From positions 2,362,105 to 2,426,104 of the forward strand of contig LSYV01000003.1 of the NCBI GenBank assembly GCA_001584585.1: 64,000 nucleotides of DNA, written 5' to 3'. This stretch comes from Gonium pectorale. Its lineage: Eukaryota; Chlorophyta; Chlorophyceae; Chlamydomonadales; Volvocaceae. Position 1 is the first letter of the stretch. The number at the start of each line of letters is the position of its first letter. Under the pieces are notes generated by a model, which had not been told where the DNA came from, did no database searches, and saw nothing but the letters and a program-made list of their open reading frames with translations. The position numbers were made by a program, and so were the translations under genes. Shown here one piece after another: positions 11,001 through 23,000 of this stretch.

Positions 11001-14000
11001 CGAGCCAGCACTTTGCGGTGGTGCGCCCCTGGCGGCCCAGCTGGGCGCCCAAAGCCGGTAGGTTTAGGGTTTGGGTTGACATACTCAAAAAGGCCAAGAG
11101 CCTTTGGCGCTCCGCATTCCAGTGCTGGAAGCCCAAGCCGCTACGACCAGGTTGCTGCGGCGCACTGCTACCTGACGGGCGGCTTCCATGGCGGCCCTTC
11201 CGAGGGCCTGGGGCCTGCTCGGACTGCAGCTGCAGGGATGCGAGGATTGCTGGATGTGGTGTGCTGGTCGAGGCGGTGATTGGGGATCGGCCGGTGCTGC
11301 TGCCTCCAGTGATGCTGCACATGATGCTGTCCTCAGCCCTCCCCTCCCCTCCCGGATGCAGAGGCCTACGTGGTGCACGTGTGCATGCTGCAGGTGAGGT
11401 GAGGGCCTGCGCCGCCATCTGGCACACCGGCGCCGGCGGGGACTGCCTGGCAGGGAGCGTCCGCTGGTTCTTCATGCTTTGGTGCTTGCGCAGCGGATCG
11501 CACATCACATCCTAGCTGTTGCGGTATGTCACAGCCGTCCCAGCTGGCTCGCGCATGTGACGCCCACACCAGCCTCCGCCTGGCCCAGACTCACCCTCTG
11601 CCCGTGCTGCCCTCCGCACAGCCCGTGCTGCTCCTGCAAAACGGCGGCAGCAGCCTAGAGAGGCGCCTCGAGGAGCAGGCGGAGCTGATTCAGGGGTGGG
11701 AGGCGGAGGCGCCTCACAGCGTCGCCTTCTCGCCGGTAAGGCATCGTTTCGTCCATTGCGGGGGTACCACTGTGTGTGCGCTTCTGTATGGCCAGAGCGC
11801 CTGCGGGGCACGACGCACCGCCCCTGTAGGTGCGCACTGCTGTCACGTGACATGCTGCATGGGCTGCATGGGCTGCATGGGCTGGCTTTCTGTGGTATAG
11901 CACTTGCAGTGGTATAGGAACATGCGCACCAAGAGGCGCAGTCAGGCAGGGCGCTGAGGCACGCCCTGAAGGCGCCTGACGCTCCCTGCGGCATGCTGTC
12001 GGCGGCATGTGCCCCAGGCGCCGCCGCGCTGGTACAGCAACACCGGGTCGAGCCTGGAGGTGGTCAGCCTGGTGATGCTGCCGCGCAACGGCGGTGGCGG
12101 CGGCGGTGGCCGGGGCCGCAAAGGCAAGAAGGCTGCAAGCGCCTCCAATGCCACGGGGGCGGGCCCGAGCGACGGTGCGGGCCCGTCCCGGCCGGCAGCC
12201 GCGGACCCTGCGGCCGAGCCCGTGGACGTGCCGTGCACGCGGGTGGCCTTCACGGGCTACCTGGCAACGGCCACGCTCACCATCGAGTGGGTAGCAGGGG
12301 TGGGGGGGCCGGGTTGGGTGGGGGTGGGGGGTGGGTGGAGGTGGGGGGACGGGGTTGGGTAGGGGTGGGGGTGGGGGTGGGGGGTTATGTAGTCACCATG
12401 GGGGTGGGGGGGATTGGGTTGGTGGGGAGGGTGGGGGCGCGAGCCAACCCCGGGCACTGTGGTCTCCCCGATTACTGGCAGCGCCTCGTGCATGGCTTGG
12501 CTCAGAAGCGGAACCTGGGCATTGCAAAAGCCTCAGGTCTCGACCCTTTCAAAGGCGTTCTGTCGGGCGCTTGAGGCTTGCGCTGCATCCCTGCGACCAG
12601 CTGAGCTGCCGTGCTGCCCCTGCCCCTGCCCTTTCCACTCGCCGTCTGCTCATGCATGCAGGCGTCTTCATGATGGGGGAGAGCCCAAGGAGCTGGTGGG
12701 GACTACTGAGGTCTTCGTCGACGGCCGGTAGGTGTCTACAGTGCCTGGACTTGGGATGGTGGGAAGCTTGGTCCCGGGCAGTAAGCGCAGAGCGAGCCAG
12801 GGCAAGCGACCGCGACCCCTACGCTGCCCCGACCGTGCGCCGCCAGCGCCGCCGGGCCCCGTGCCGGAACCAGGACGGTGTTCCATGAACATGCGTAAAG
12901 ACTCCGGTGCGCATCAATCAGCACCTCCCACCCTTTGCCTGCCGGTCACACGCTGTGCCTCGCAGGCTGACCATCAGCCTGCAGGGCAAGGAGCAATGGG
13001 CGACGGAGCTGCGGCGGCTGGGAAAGTACCGGATGCGGGTCACGGTGGAGGAGAAGAAGTTCAAGCTGCTCAAACCGGACTGCCTGACCCTCTGTCACGA
13101 GTTCGAGGTGTGGTGCGGGTGTGTGAGTGACCCATGGGTCGACGCGCCGACCAGTGCATGCGGGGCTGGGCTGGCAACCCTTGCACTGCGTGTCTGGAGC
13201 TCAGGACTAGCGGGCTAGCGGGCATGTGTTGAGCGCTGCTTGTGAGCTGCTTTTGCGAGTCGACCGAGCTACCAACTTACTGTGGGATGCAGGTCAAGCA
13301 TGGCGACCCCGCTTCGCTGCGGGTGGCGTTCTCCGCCCCGCCGCCGCCCTTCATCCGCCTAGGCAGCCCGCTGCCGGAGCTGCGGGTGCAGCTGTTGGAC
13401 CAACAGGGGGCGCCGGTGGGTGCCCAACTCTCGACGGAGCCAGACAGGACACATGGCGGGTGCTTGTACAGGTCTTCGCTTATGTGGTTCTTCCCTCTCT
13501 GGCATGCTCACGGTCTACGTGCTCGCAGACAACGCTGCGTGATAGCGCTCCGCTGTACAGCGGCCCGCCTCCGGGGGTGCCTGCCTGCTTGTGCGCTGAC
13601 TCTGCTGTCGCGCACGGCCCTTCCTGACCGTCCTGGCAGGTCCCCTTTGAGCAGTCCCAGATGGATGGGCTCATGGCCAGGGCCAATGAACTGCTGGCGC
13701 TGTCGGCTGCAAAGCTGACGAGCCCCGATGGTGCCGAGGCGCGGCTGAGCGCCAGGTCGCTCGCGGTGGCGTTCGAGGATGACGCGATGGCAATGCGCAT
13801 CACCGGCGTCTCGACGACGCCAAGACAGAGTCTGAGGGCGCCAGGGCAGGAGGTGGGGAGGAGGGGAGGGGAGGGGAGGCGCCTAAGGGTGACGCGCTGC
13901 GCGGGCAGGCGTACCTTTGCCAACGATAGGAGGCACGGCCGGCGTATGTGAGGGGCACGAAATCGGAGAGGATCGTTGACCCTCCGACCGTGCGCGCCTC

Positions 14001-17000
14001 GGGCCTCAAGTCGTCGCCCACCCGCGCTTAAATTGTTCGCGTGTTTGCCGTGTCTTGACGGACACCGGCCATCGTCCCCGCCATTGTGCTTGCTGGCAGG
14101 CGGTGCCTGCGGTCCGCGGGCCGCTTGTAACCGCCGCCGCCATTCACCTTGCCGCGCCACAGGCGATGGCAGCGGTGTCAGTCGCGATCCGTCTCGACGT
14201 GCTGCTGAGGCTGGCTTCGGGCAGCGCGGCTGTGCGGGAGCTGGTGCAGCGACCCGGCGAGGTCGGCCCCACCTGCAATCTGGTCAGCGGGCCAGCCGAG
14301 AGGCTACGACTCCCAAGAGGCGAACCCACGTGGTTCTCCGGCAACGACGGTCGCGAGCCGCTCATGGTGGGAAGCGTCCTTTCTCGTTGGCCGCCCGCGT
14401 CCCGCGTCCCACGTCCCGCGTCCCGCGAAGCCCTCTTGAGTGGATTGCTGTCGTGTGAGGCGCCATGGACGTAAGGTTGCACGCATACCGGTGTTGCGCT
14501 CCTCGCCCCGAGTGCTGAGCTGCCCGTCCTTACCACGTGGGCCTCGCGTGCAGCTCTGCAAGGGCGCGCAGCCCGGGAGCAACCTGGACGTGTTCATCAC
14601 CGACGGGGCCGGGAACTCGTACCACCACGGTCCGGACGAGCCGGCACTCACCGTCACGCTGACGTGCACCAGCACTGCCCCCGGCCCGCGTGACCCACCG
14701 GTGTGTCGTGGGGCAGGGTCCGTGCGAGTTGCGTTGCCTCCATGGCTAGCTGGGCGCGTCGCTTGTTCCGCAGCTGCCATCGACTCGGCTCGGCTCGGCT
14801 CGGCGCAAGGGGCCGTGTGGAGCGGATGAAAGACATGCGCCGGTACCGGTAGCAACGTCGTTTTCGACCAGACTCCACCCCAAGCCACGGCGCGACTCCC
14901 TGGCGCTCCGTACGATTGTTGTACATTTCTGCATACAGTGTGTTTGGTTTCTCGTGCACACACGGTGTGCTGTCGCGTGCACGCAGGTGCGGCTGTGCCG
15001 GCAGCAGGGAGCGCACCACACGGTGTTTGAGAATGCGAGGGATTTCGAGGTGCGGGACTGCCGGCTGGTCATCCCTCGGGAGCTGCTGGCGGTCACGGGC
15101 ATGCCCGGAGACACCGGAACGCTGGAGCTGAAGCTGCGAGCCCTGGCAATGGCCGCCGCCACTTCGCCGTACACCATCACAACCCACGTGCGCGTGAAGG
15201 AGGTGAGCACCTGAGCCGAGGGTGGAGGCACTTCGCGCTGGTCTTACAGCCCGATCCCAAGAAAGCCCGTGCGTTGTTGCGCCGTGGTGGACAGTTCCTA
15301 TGGATGCATGCTGATATCGTCGAGGAGCACGGCAGACCCGTCCCGCTTGCAACCCGAGCCGTACAGGTGGTCTGCAGCATTGAGACCCCCGAAGCGGTTG
15401 GAGATGGTGGCGGCGGGGCAGCAGCGCCACACGGCGCGGAGCGGAACCTGTGGAGAGAGCTCCTGCTGGATGGCGGTCGCAAGTCGGACTACCGGGTCAA
15501 GGACAGAGCACTCAAATGGGACGACCTCCTCCGAGGGCCCCAGGGGAAGCCTTCCTTGCTGGAGCGGGCGTTCCAGGTGACCTGCGCGGATAGCCCCCTA
15601 CTCAGTGTGTGGATGCTCGGCATCGACCCGTCCACGGGCACCGTCGACCCGTCCACGGGCACCGTCCTCAGTCCATGCGGCACTGTGCAGCAGGAGCGTG
15701 CTGTTCCATGCAGTGATGCAGATGCCAGCAGACCGGTCGGCGGTGCTCCCCCGCACGCCATTCCCGCCATGGATTGATTTCATGCGCCCCCAGCTTGTCC
15801 AGTGAGGCATCCTGGCAACCCTATGCCTCCCCATCCACGTGGATTGGGCTCGCTGGGCGGAACACCTAGCGCGGAGCGCCACACCGCGCAGAGCAGGCAT
15901 ACACCGCGCAGAGCAGGCAAACACCGCGCAGAGCAGGCATACACCGCGCCGAGCAGGCATACAGCGCGCCGCAAGCCTCTACAGCGCCACAATGCGACGC
16001 TGGCCTGCAGGCCGCTTACCCGACTCGCCGCAGGTCCGCCGTGAGTACTTCGCCGACGGCGCGCGCATGGTCTACGTGCGGCCCAACGGGGACGCCCTCC
16101 AATCCCGGGACGAGGTCCTCAAGTTTGCCTCAACCGTCATGGGCGACTCTGCGCGCCCCTCCATCGAGCAGTGCTTCGTGCTGCGGCCCCAATGTCGGAG
16201 CCTCGCCGGGCTGCGGGTGGCGTTTGCGGACGCGCACGACGACAGGGTGGACAAAAACTTCAGCGCCCGCGTCAAGGTACGCACGTGACCTGGAGGCGCC
16301 AGGTCGGGCGCCAAGGTCCACGCCGGTGGCTGGCTCTACCCCTTGAGCATGTTGACATGCTTTATATGGCCGCATTGGCAACTCACGGTGTTCCGTCCTC
16401 ACGCGCCTCCGTGGCACGTGCTCCTGTTAGGTGCGCGCAGTTGCTGACGTGCCGTTGATGAACGCCGCCGCAGGTGTTCGTGGGGTCCCGCGAGGCCTAC
16501 CCGCAGGTCCTGCTGGTGAAGGAGGGCAGGGTGCTGCTCCCGCGCCTCGATCTCGAGCTCCACGCGGACGAGCTGGCCTCGGGCCGCACCGTCACCGTCA
16601 GTGTGCGGGACGAGGAGAGGGACAGCGTTGTCTACTGCTCCTTCTACGTACGGCAGGTATGGCGAGTGGGCAGCGAACGTTGGCCGTGCTGTACAGGGAG
16701 CGGACCATTGGCTTGTGGGCGAGCCCGAGTGCAGCGTTTGGAACCCTTGTAACCCGGGTTGCGTATTGCCGCGGCGTGTGACCAAGGGGGCTTTTGTCCC
16801 CTGTGATGAGATGAGGACCACACCTGCGACCCTGCCCTACATGCTCTCCTCACGACGCCCCTCATGGCCTGGACCCGACACAGGAGCCGCATCCGGTTGC
16901 GCTCCGCCTCGCGCCGTACAGCTGCGGGCTGCTGCGGGGTGCGCACGTGGAGTATTCCGAGCTGTCGGAGCCGGGCTCGGCCGCAGCAGCTGCAGTCCCG

Positions 17001-20000
17001 CCGCCGCAGCAGAAGGCGCGGGCAGGCCCGTCCGCTGCAGCAACCTCGGGGCGGGTTGCTGGGGTGCTGGAGGAGCCCCCGGCTGCCGGCGGGGGTGAGG
17101 CCCTGCTGCGGCTGCGGAGCGGCTCCGGGCGCCACGCGAGGATCGTGGACGCTCGGGACCTGCTGGCGCACGGCTTTGCGTTCGCAAGGCAGTGGAAAAT
17201 GGACATCCGACAAGGTGCGGCACCGTTGTCCATCAACCATGCTGCATCTTGCGTACCTGACTCGTGGCATGTTACTGAGCTAACGGATTACTGCGCTAGC
17301 TTTCGCGCTGGCAGGGCTTGGTTGGTCGGTGTGTTACGTCATGCGAATGTGCGTGGTCGGTGTGTGTATCGCACATTCTGTGACCCATGGGTCGGCCACC
17401 AACCCTCTGTGCCGGTGCAGACGAGGTGTTGCAGGTGCCGCTGGTCCTCATAGACCAGCAGGGGTTCCCCATCGCAGCCAGCGAAGACCTGCGCAGGCTG
17501 CTTGCGGAGAAAGCGGGCGTGACCGTTCTCAGCTCGGAGCGGCCCTCGGGCCGCAACATCCCGGATCCCCGATGGTCCGTCGAGGGATGCGACATCATAC
17601 CGAGTGTCGAGGAGGGAGACGGCGGCGCACTGCCGCCGCTGCTTGTCTTCAAGGTGCGACTCGCCAGTGGCATACCGACGTGACGGGCGGCGGGCTGCCC
17701 TTTGTCTGGCAACGCTGGCGAGTCTTCACCTCCCGGACCGTTAGTGGGCCTCATTCACGTGATCCCAAACCCTGGGCCGCCCTGACTACATACGCCCTCG
17801 GTGGAACGCGACGCATCCTGTGCGCAGGTCAAGGTGTCGCAGGGACTCGGGCCCACGACGCTGCGCTTGGAGTACAGCCCTCGGCGCACCACGGCCGTCG
17901 GGTCCCGGGAGTATTGCCCACCGCTTGATGTGTCCATCCCGCTGCGCATCGCCAGCGGGCCGCTGGCCCCCGATGGCTACGTGCTACGGGGGGCGCCTCC
18001 TGCGCAGGTGGGCAGGCGAGCCGGCAGGCAGCTAACCGCACGCAAGCGTGTGCTGGTATAATGTGCATCGCCACGCCACTTCGTTCGCTGTTTGCACACC
18101 GACGCTTGCATGGAAGAGGAAGCCCGGCCAATTTCTGCGCGCATGCGGCATCGGCCCGGGCTGTCCCCGCAGGTCTCCCTGCTGGACGAGCACCCGGACC
18201 GCAGCCCCGAGGAGAGACTGGCGTTGCCGGCCCCACCGCAGTGCAACCGGATCTACCGGGTTGCCGCCAAGGAGCTCAGCCAGCTGCACCTGTCTGGAGA
18301 GCTGCAGGTCAGCACACGGCACTGGTACCCTGGCATTGGAAGGCATGTCCATGCATATTCCACGTGCACCTTATAACATAGGCAATCATGAGAGGCAATC
18401 GTGAAGACCAAGTGTTCACAGGCGCCAAGTCACTGAGCCGGGGCCCTACTTGCAGGACGGCAAGGGCTGCCGGCTGAACATGCCGGTTACGTTTGAGGTG
18501 GAGGCGGGGGCCGAGTTGGGCCTGGGCGTTCGGGCGCGGCGCCTGGAGGCCCGCGACGGCGTGCTGCAGCTGCCCGCCATCAGCCTGGGCGCGGGAGCCG
18601 AGTGGCGTGGCCGCACCAAGCTCCTGGTGCTGCGGCCCACGGAAGGCCACATCGACGCCGCCGGCGCCGTGCTGCCCCTGTGTTTATACATCGAGGTGGA
18701 GCCCGGGAGGTGAGCTGCCAGGGGGCACATGCCATCGGTTCCGTCCGCACAGCCGTGCCTACCGCACATCCCCATGGCTGGTTTCTTGTGCATTTCGGCG
18801 CAAGGCAGTCAATGGTTGGCATACGGGCGACGAAGGCAATGCGGAAAAAGTATGGAAGTGCGCTGTTTCACCTCTCTCCTCCGCGGGTCCCGCAGCTACC
18901 CGGTCGCTCTGGAGCTCCGTGACGGGGGCATGCCGGCTGCCGGCGGGCCCCTGCGCCTCAGCAGTGCCACGACACCCGACGGCCGCCACGCGCTCCTCCC
19001 GCTGGACTTCTCGGTGGCGGTGCTCAGCGCAGACGGAGGCACGCTGCCGGCCGCCAGCCTGCGGCCCCTGGAGCTGCGCTACGAGCGGCGGGTGCGTTGC
19101 CCCTGGCGCCCCTTGCGCTTGCCATGCAGCTGATACTCGGCATTGCCAACCAGGGACGAGTCGTGCGCGCCTGAGCTTCGAAGTTCGCCACGCACCGTGC
19201 TTGCGCGCATGTCCCAAAGCGGACTGTGATTGAGGAACTTGAGGACGGTTTCAGGACGTGCTATGTCACCGCACTTCCCGGAGGTTGGGCAATGTGCAAA
19301 GACCAGGTGGTGGGGGGCTAAGCACGATCGCCTCGCGGCAGATATGCCACTCCTACTGATGCCCGCGTACCCAGATATGCCACTCCTACTGATGCCCGCG
19401 TACCCAGATATGCCACTCCTACTGATGCCCGCGTACCCAGATATGCCACTCCTACTGATGCCCGCGTACCCAGATATGCCACTCCTACTGATGCCCGCGT
19501 ACCCAGATATGCCACTCCTACTGATGCCCGCGTACCCAGCCAAGCTGACCTTCCGTGGCTGTTTCCATGGCGGCAGGTGGCTGACGCCTGGGAGCCCTTT
19601 GGCGGCCTGGCAATGCAGCCGCTTCGGCCTGTGGAGGCGGCACTGTTCCGGGTGGAGGCGGCGACGCTGCCCATGCCCACTGCCGTGGACGATACCCGCT
19701 GGCGACTGACGGCCTCGTATGGGGAGGCGGGCGGCGAGCAAGGTGCGGGGGGAGGGGGATTAGGAAAGACAGTCGCCATCGTAGACGCAGCGGCGTGTGT
19801 GCATTCTCAAGTGCTGCGCCGGCATGGACTGCACCGCAACGAGAGCTGCATCTGCTGTCCCGCGCGGCATTTTCGGCTCTACCCGTGTGCGTTGCGTAAG
19901 CGTGACGGACTGCTTGAAGCAGGTCTCAAACGAGGCAGCAAAGCAGTCGGCAGACCAATGGCCCTCCACCCGACAAAGCAAAGTAACCCCCCAAGCATGT

Positions 20001-23000
20001 AATGCTGGAGTGCTGGGCTGGGCTGACCAGTTGCCACCCTGTGTGCGGTGTCGTAGGCAACCACGCCCCCGGCAACCGGCTGCCACCGCTGGTCGTCGCG
20101 GAGTTCTCCATCGCGCCCGGGCCACCGTGCACGATGCGGCTGAGCGAGCAGGCCACAGCGGCGCTGGGCCAACAGCACATGCCGCAGCAGGTCGCGGCTT
20201 CCGCGGGTGCCCTGGCAGCGGTCGGCCTCCCCGCGCTATCGGGAATCGTTACCGATAGGTGAGGCTCGACAGCGCTGCTTGTATAGGCAGTGCCTGCTTC
20301 TCGATTGCCCAATGGGATTCGACCCGTCCGTTGACGAGGCCTTGAGAGACTGTTCGCCACACCACGCGCATGTGGGTAGCAATGTGCCTGTGGGTAGCAA
20401 TGGGCTACACCTTACGCACAGAAGGATTTGGACGCACAATGTCAATTACATTCCGTGCTCTTTGATTGCCTGCAGGTACGGCAATCCTTCGCCTCCCGCC
20501 GTGGGCTCGTCATGGCGGGTGGCGCTTAACGTCCGGCTGCTGGTCCGGGGCTATGGGGGTGTTGGCCCCTCTGCTGGCGCCGACCCCGTCCCCGTCCCCG
20601 GTCCTTCTCCACCCGCTAAGCACACGCTGGCCTCCTGCCCCGTGCGGCACTCGGACGGCAGCTTCTCCCTGCCGCCCACCAGCCTGGCCGGTTGCCAGCT
20701 GCCGGCTGACGCCGACTACACGGTGGCGCTGGAGCTGGAGGAGAATCAGGGGCCGGGGCCTGGACGGTGTGGCGACACCAGGATGGCGGGCCGCGATGCG
20801 GTTTGCGAAACATCGGGCATTGTCCTCCCGCCGCTGCAGCTGCAGCTGCTTGAGGTTCGCGTGGAGCCGGAGGCTGTAGAGATGGATGTTGGGGAGGAGG
20901 ACGAGCAGGAGCGGGACGAGCAAGAACCGGAGCAGGAGGAGCAGGAGAAGGAGCAGGAGGAGCAGGAGGGGGAGCAGGAGGGGGAGCAGGAGGAGGAGCA
21001 GGAGAAGGAACAGGAGGGGGAGCAGGAGGAGGAGCACGAGGAACGGGAGCAGGAGGAACTGAAGCAAGAGCAAGAGGGGGATCTGAAGGAGGAGGAAAAC
21101 GAAGAGGAGGAGGCAGCCGCTGTCCGATTCGGTCAGCCGTCAAAGCTGCAGCCTGAGGAGCCGCCGGTCGCTTCCACCCCTACAACAGCCCTGAGGCCCC
21201 CACCTGCGGGTCCGCAGCCTTCACGGGTTGCACCTAGGCTCGCAGCCCCTGTTGACAATGTGACTACCACGGTTGCGCGCCGATCGGGGCGCCAGGCGAT
21301 CGAGCAGCCCGCGGAGGAAGAGGTGCGGACAGAAAGCCACCTATCGGATGTACCACTCTGCAATCTACATACGGCCATGAGCGAGCGGACGGCAGGGGGG
21401 CATGGAGGGTACGGGCCGACGGGTACGATTGCTTGCGCACATGGAGGCCTTTCATTGCCTGTTGGCACTCTGTGCCTGCCCGTCGGGAAGGAGAAGGGAA
21501 GGCGCCTGCCTCCTTCCCACATCTCCACTTGGGCCTTGGAGCTCTTGTGAGTTTGCTCCTATCCGGTCGGCTGCTCAACCTCCTCAAGCCTTCTCCTTCT
21601 CCCGTCTTTGCGAGTAGGCTCGAGTGGTTCAAGCGGATGCGCCAGACGCGCCCCAGCCGGCGCGGGCCAAGCGGCGGCGCACCGATCCTAAAGCAGACCC
21701 TGAAGGCGCACCTCAGCAGCCACTGGTTCCAGACCGGCCCAAGATGGCCCCAGACGGCTACGAGTGGCTCGAGCCGTCCGGCGAAGCACAGGTGCGTGCG
21801 TCCGCATTCCGGCGTGCCCCTCACGTGGGTGGGTGGGTGTGCCCTGTCCGAGGACAACGTCACTTCTGTACCTTGCCCCTCGTCCCCAGCCTTCCTATTG
21901 CTGAGGTATGCTGTTCGGGCGATACGGCCTGTGCGGCGCCCTTGCACCTCGTCCCACGACGCGGAATGCCCATTGCGCTAGTGCCCTGCACCACCGGCAG
22001 GCCGCGCCGCCCACGGAGCACCCCGTCCGCAGTCCGGAGGAGCAGCAGGCACTGCCGACGCCGCAGCAGTGTGGCCGCATCTTCCGAGTCGCCGCGAAGG
22101 AGGGCAGCCAGCTGGCCATCACGCTCGGGTTGGCGGTGAGTCAGGCGAACAGGACGGAAGTGGCACCGCTGCAGTGCAGTGCAGTGCGTGGTAGCGCATT
22201 GTGCCGGCGCTCGAAAGCCTGTCGCTGTGCACAGTCTTTCGAGCGCCTGGCGTGGCACTCCTGAAGGTGCGGTCGAGCACGCGGGAGCGCTGCCCCTCCA
22301 CGCACGCCTAAAGAGAGAGACAGCTGTACCGTCTCTCAGCCCGATGTGCGCAGCCTAATGCGCGCTGCGTGATGTGCGCTGGTGTGTTGCAGGACGGCGA
22401 GGGGAGGAGGCTGGCTGAGCCAGGCACGTTCGAGCTGCTGGGGAGCCCCGACTTCGGCCTGCTGCTGGGGGGCTTAGGACAGCCCTTAGAGGCACACGAC
22501 GGCGTGTTGCAGCTGCCCGCTCTGACTCTGGGCGCAGGGCCCAACTGGCGGGGCAACACCAAGCTGCTGGTGCTGAGGCCGTCCTCCGCCAACCTGGAGC
22601 ACGCGCTGCCGCTCTGCATCTACGTGGACGTGCTGCCCGGCAGGTGTGTGCCTTGCATGGCGGACAGGTGGTGGGGTGCGCACTATGTCGGCAAGTGACT
22701 TGCGCGCAGCTGGCCCGCTACAGCAAAGTCACGTTGCGCGTGCAAGGGCGCTGTGGGGTCTGGGCGCTGAATTGTGGGCGGTGCGTCACCAGTACTTCGC
22801 GCGAGTTGCATGCATCCTGTGGCTGTATGTCCGGAAAGGGTGACGCGCGGGGCGCGGCCCAGGTGCTCGAGGCCCCGGCAAGCCCGATGATGTACCCTCG
22901 CACACGGCACACATCATCCTCGCAGGAGCACGCGCGGGGCATTGCCTTACGACGCAGCGGGTTGGCAAGGTGGTCGTAGGACGCAGTGGGTTGGCAAGGT

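Noticed and set aside
15881..15971. 20-bp direct repeats considered as a CRISPR-like array
   Set aside because: The units are contiguous with no unique spacers and lie in an intron of a eukaryotic gene. It is an ordinary minisatellite.
19230..19709. Open frame of repeated MPLLLMPAYPD on plus and GISGYAGISRS on minus as a repeat protein
   Set aside because: It is a 33-bp minisatellite inside an intron. The flanking exons are in a different, homology-supported frame.
20207..21550. Single 447-codon frame as an independent gene
   Set aside because: It merges two real exons (20057-20258 end and 20476-21322) through an intron. Phase and duplication evidence place them in the SMCHD1-like gene.
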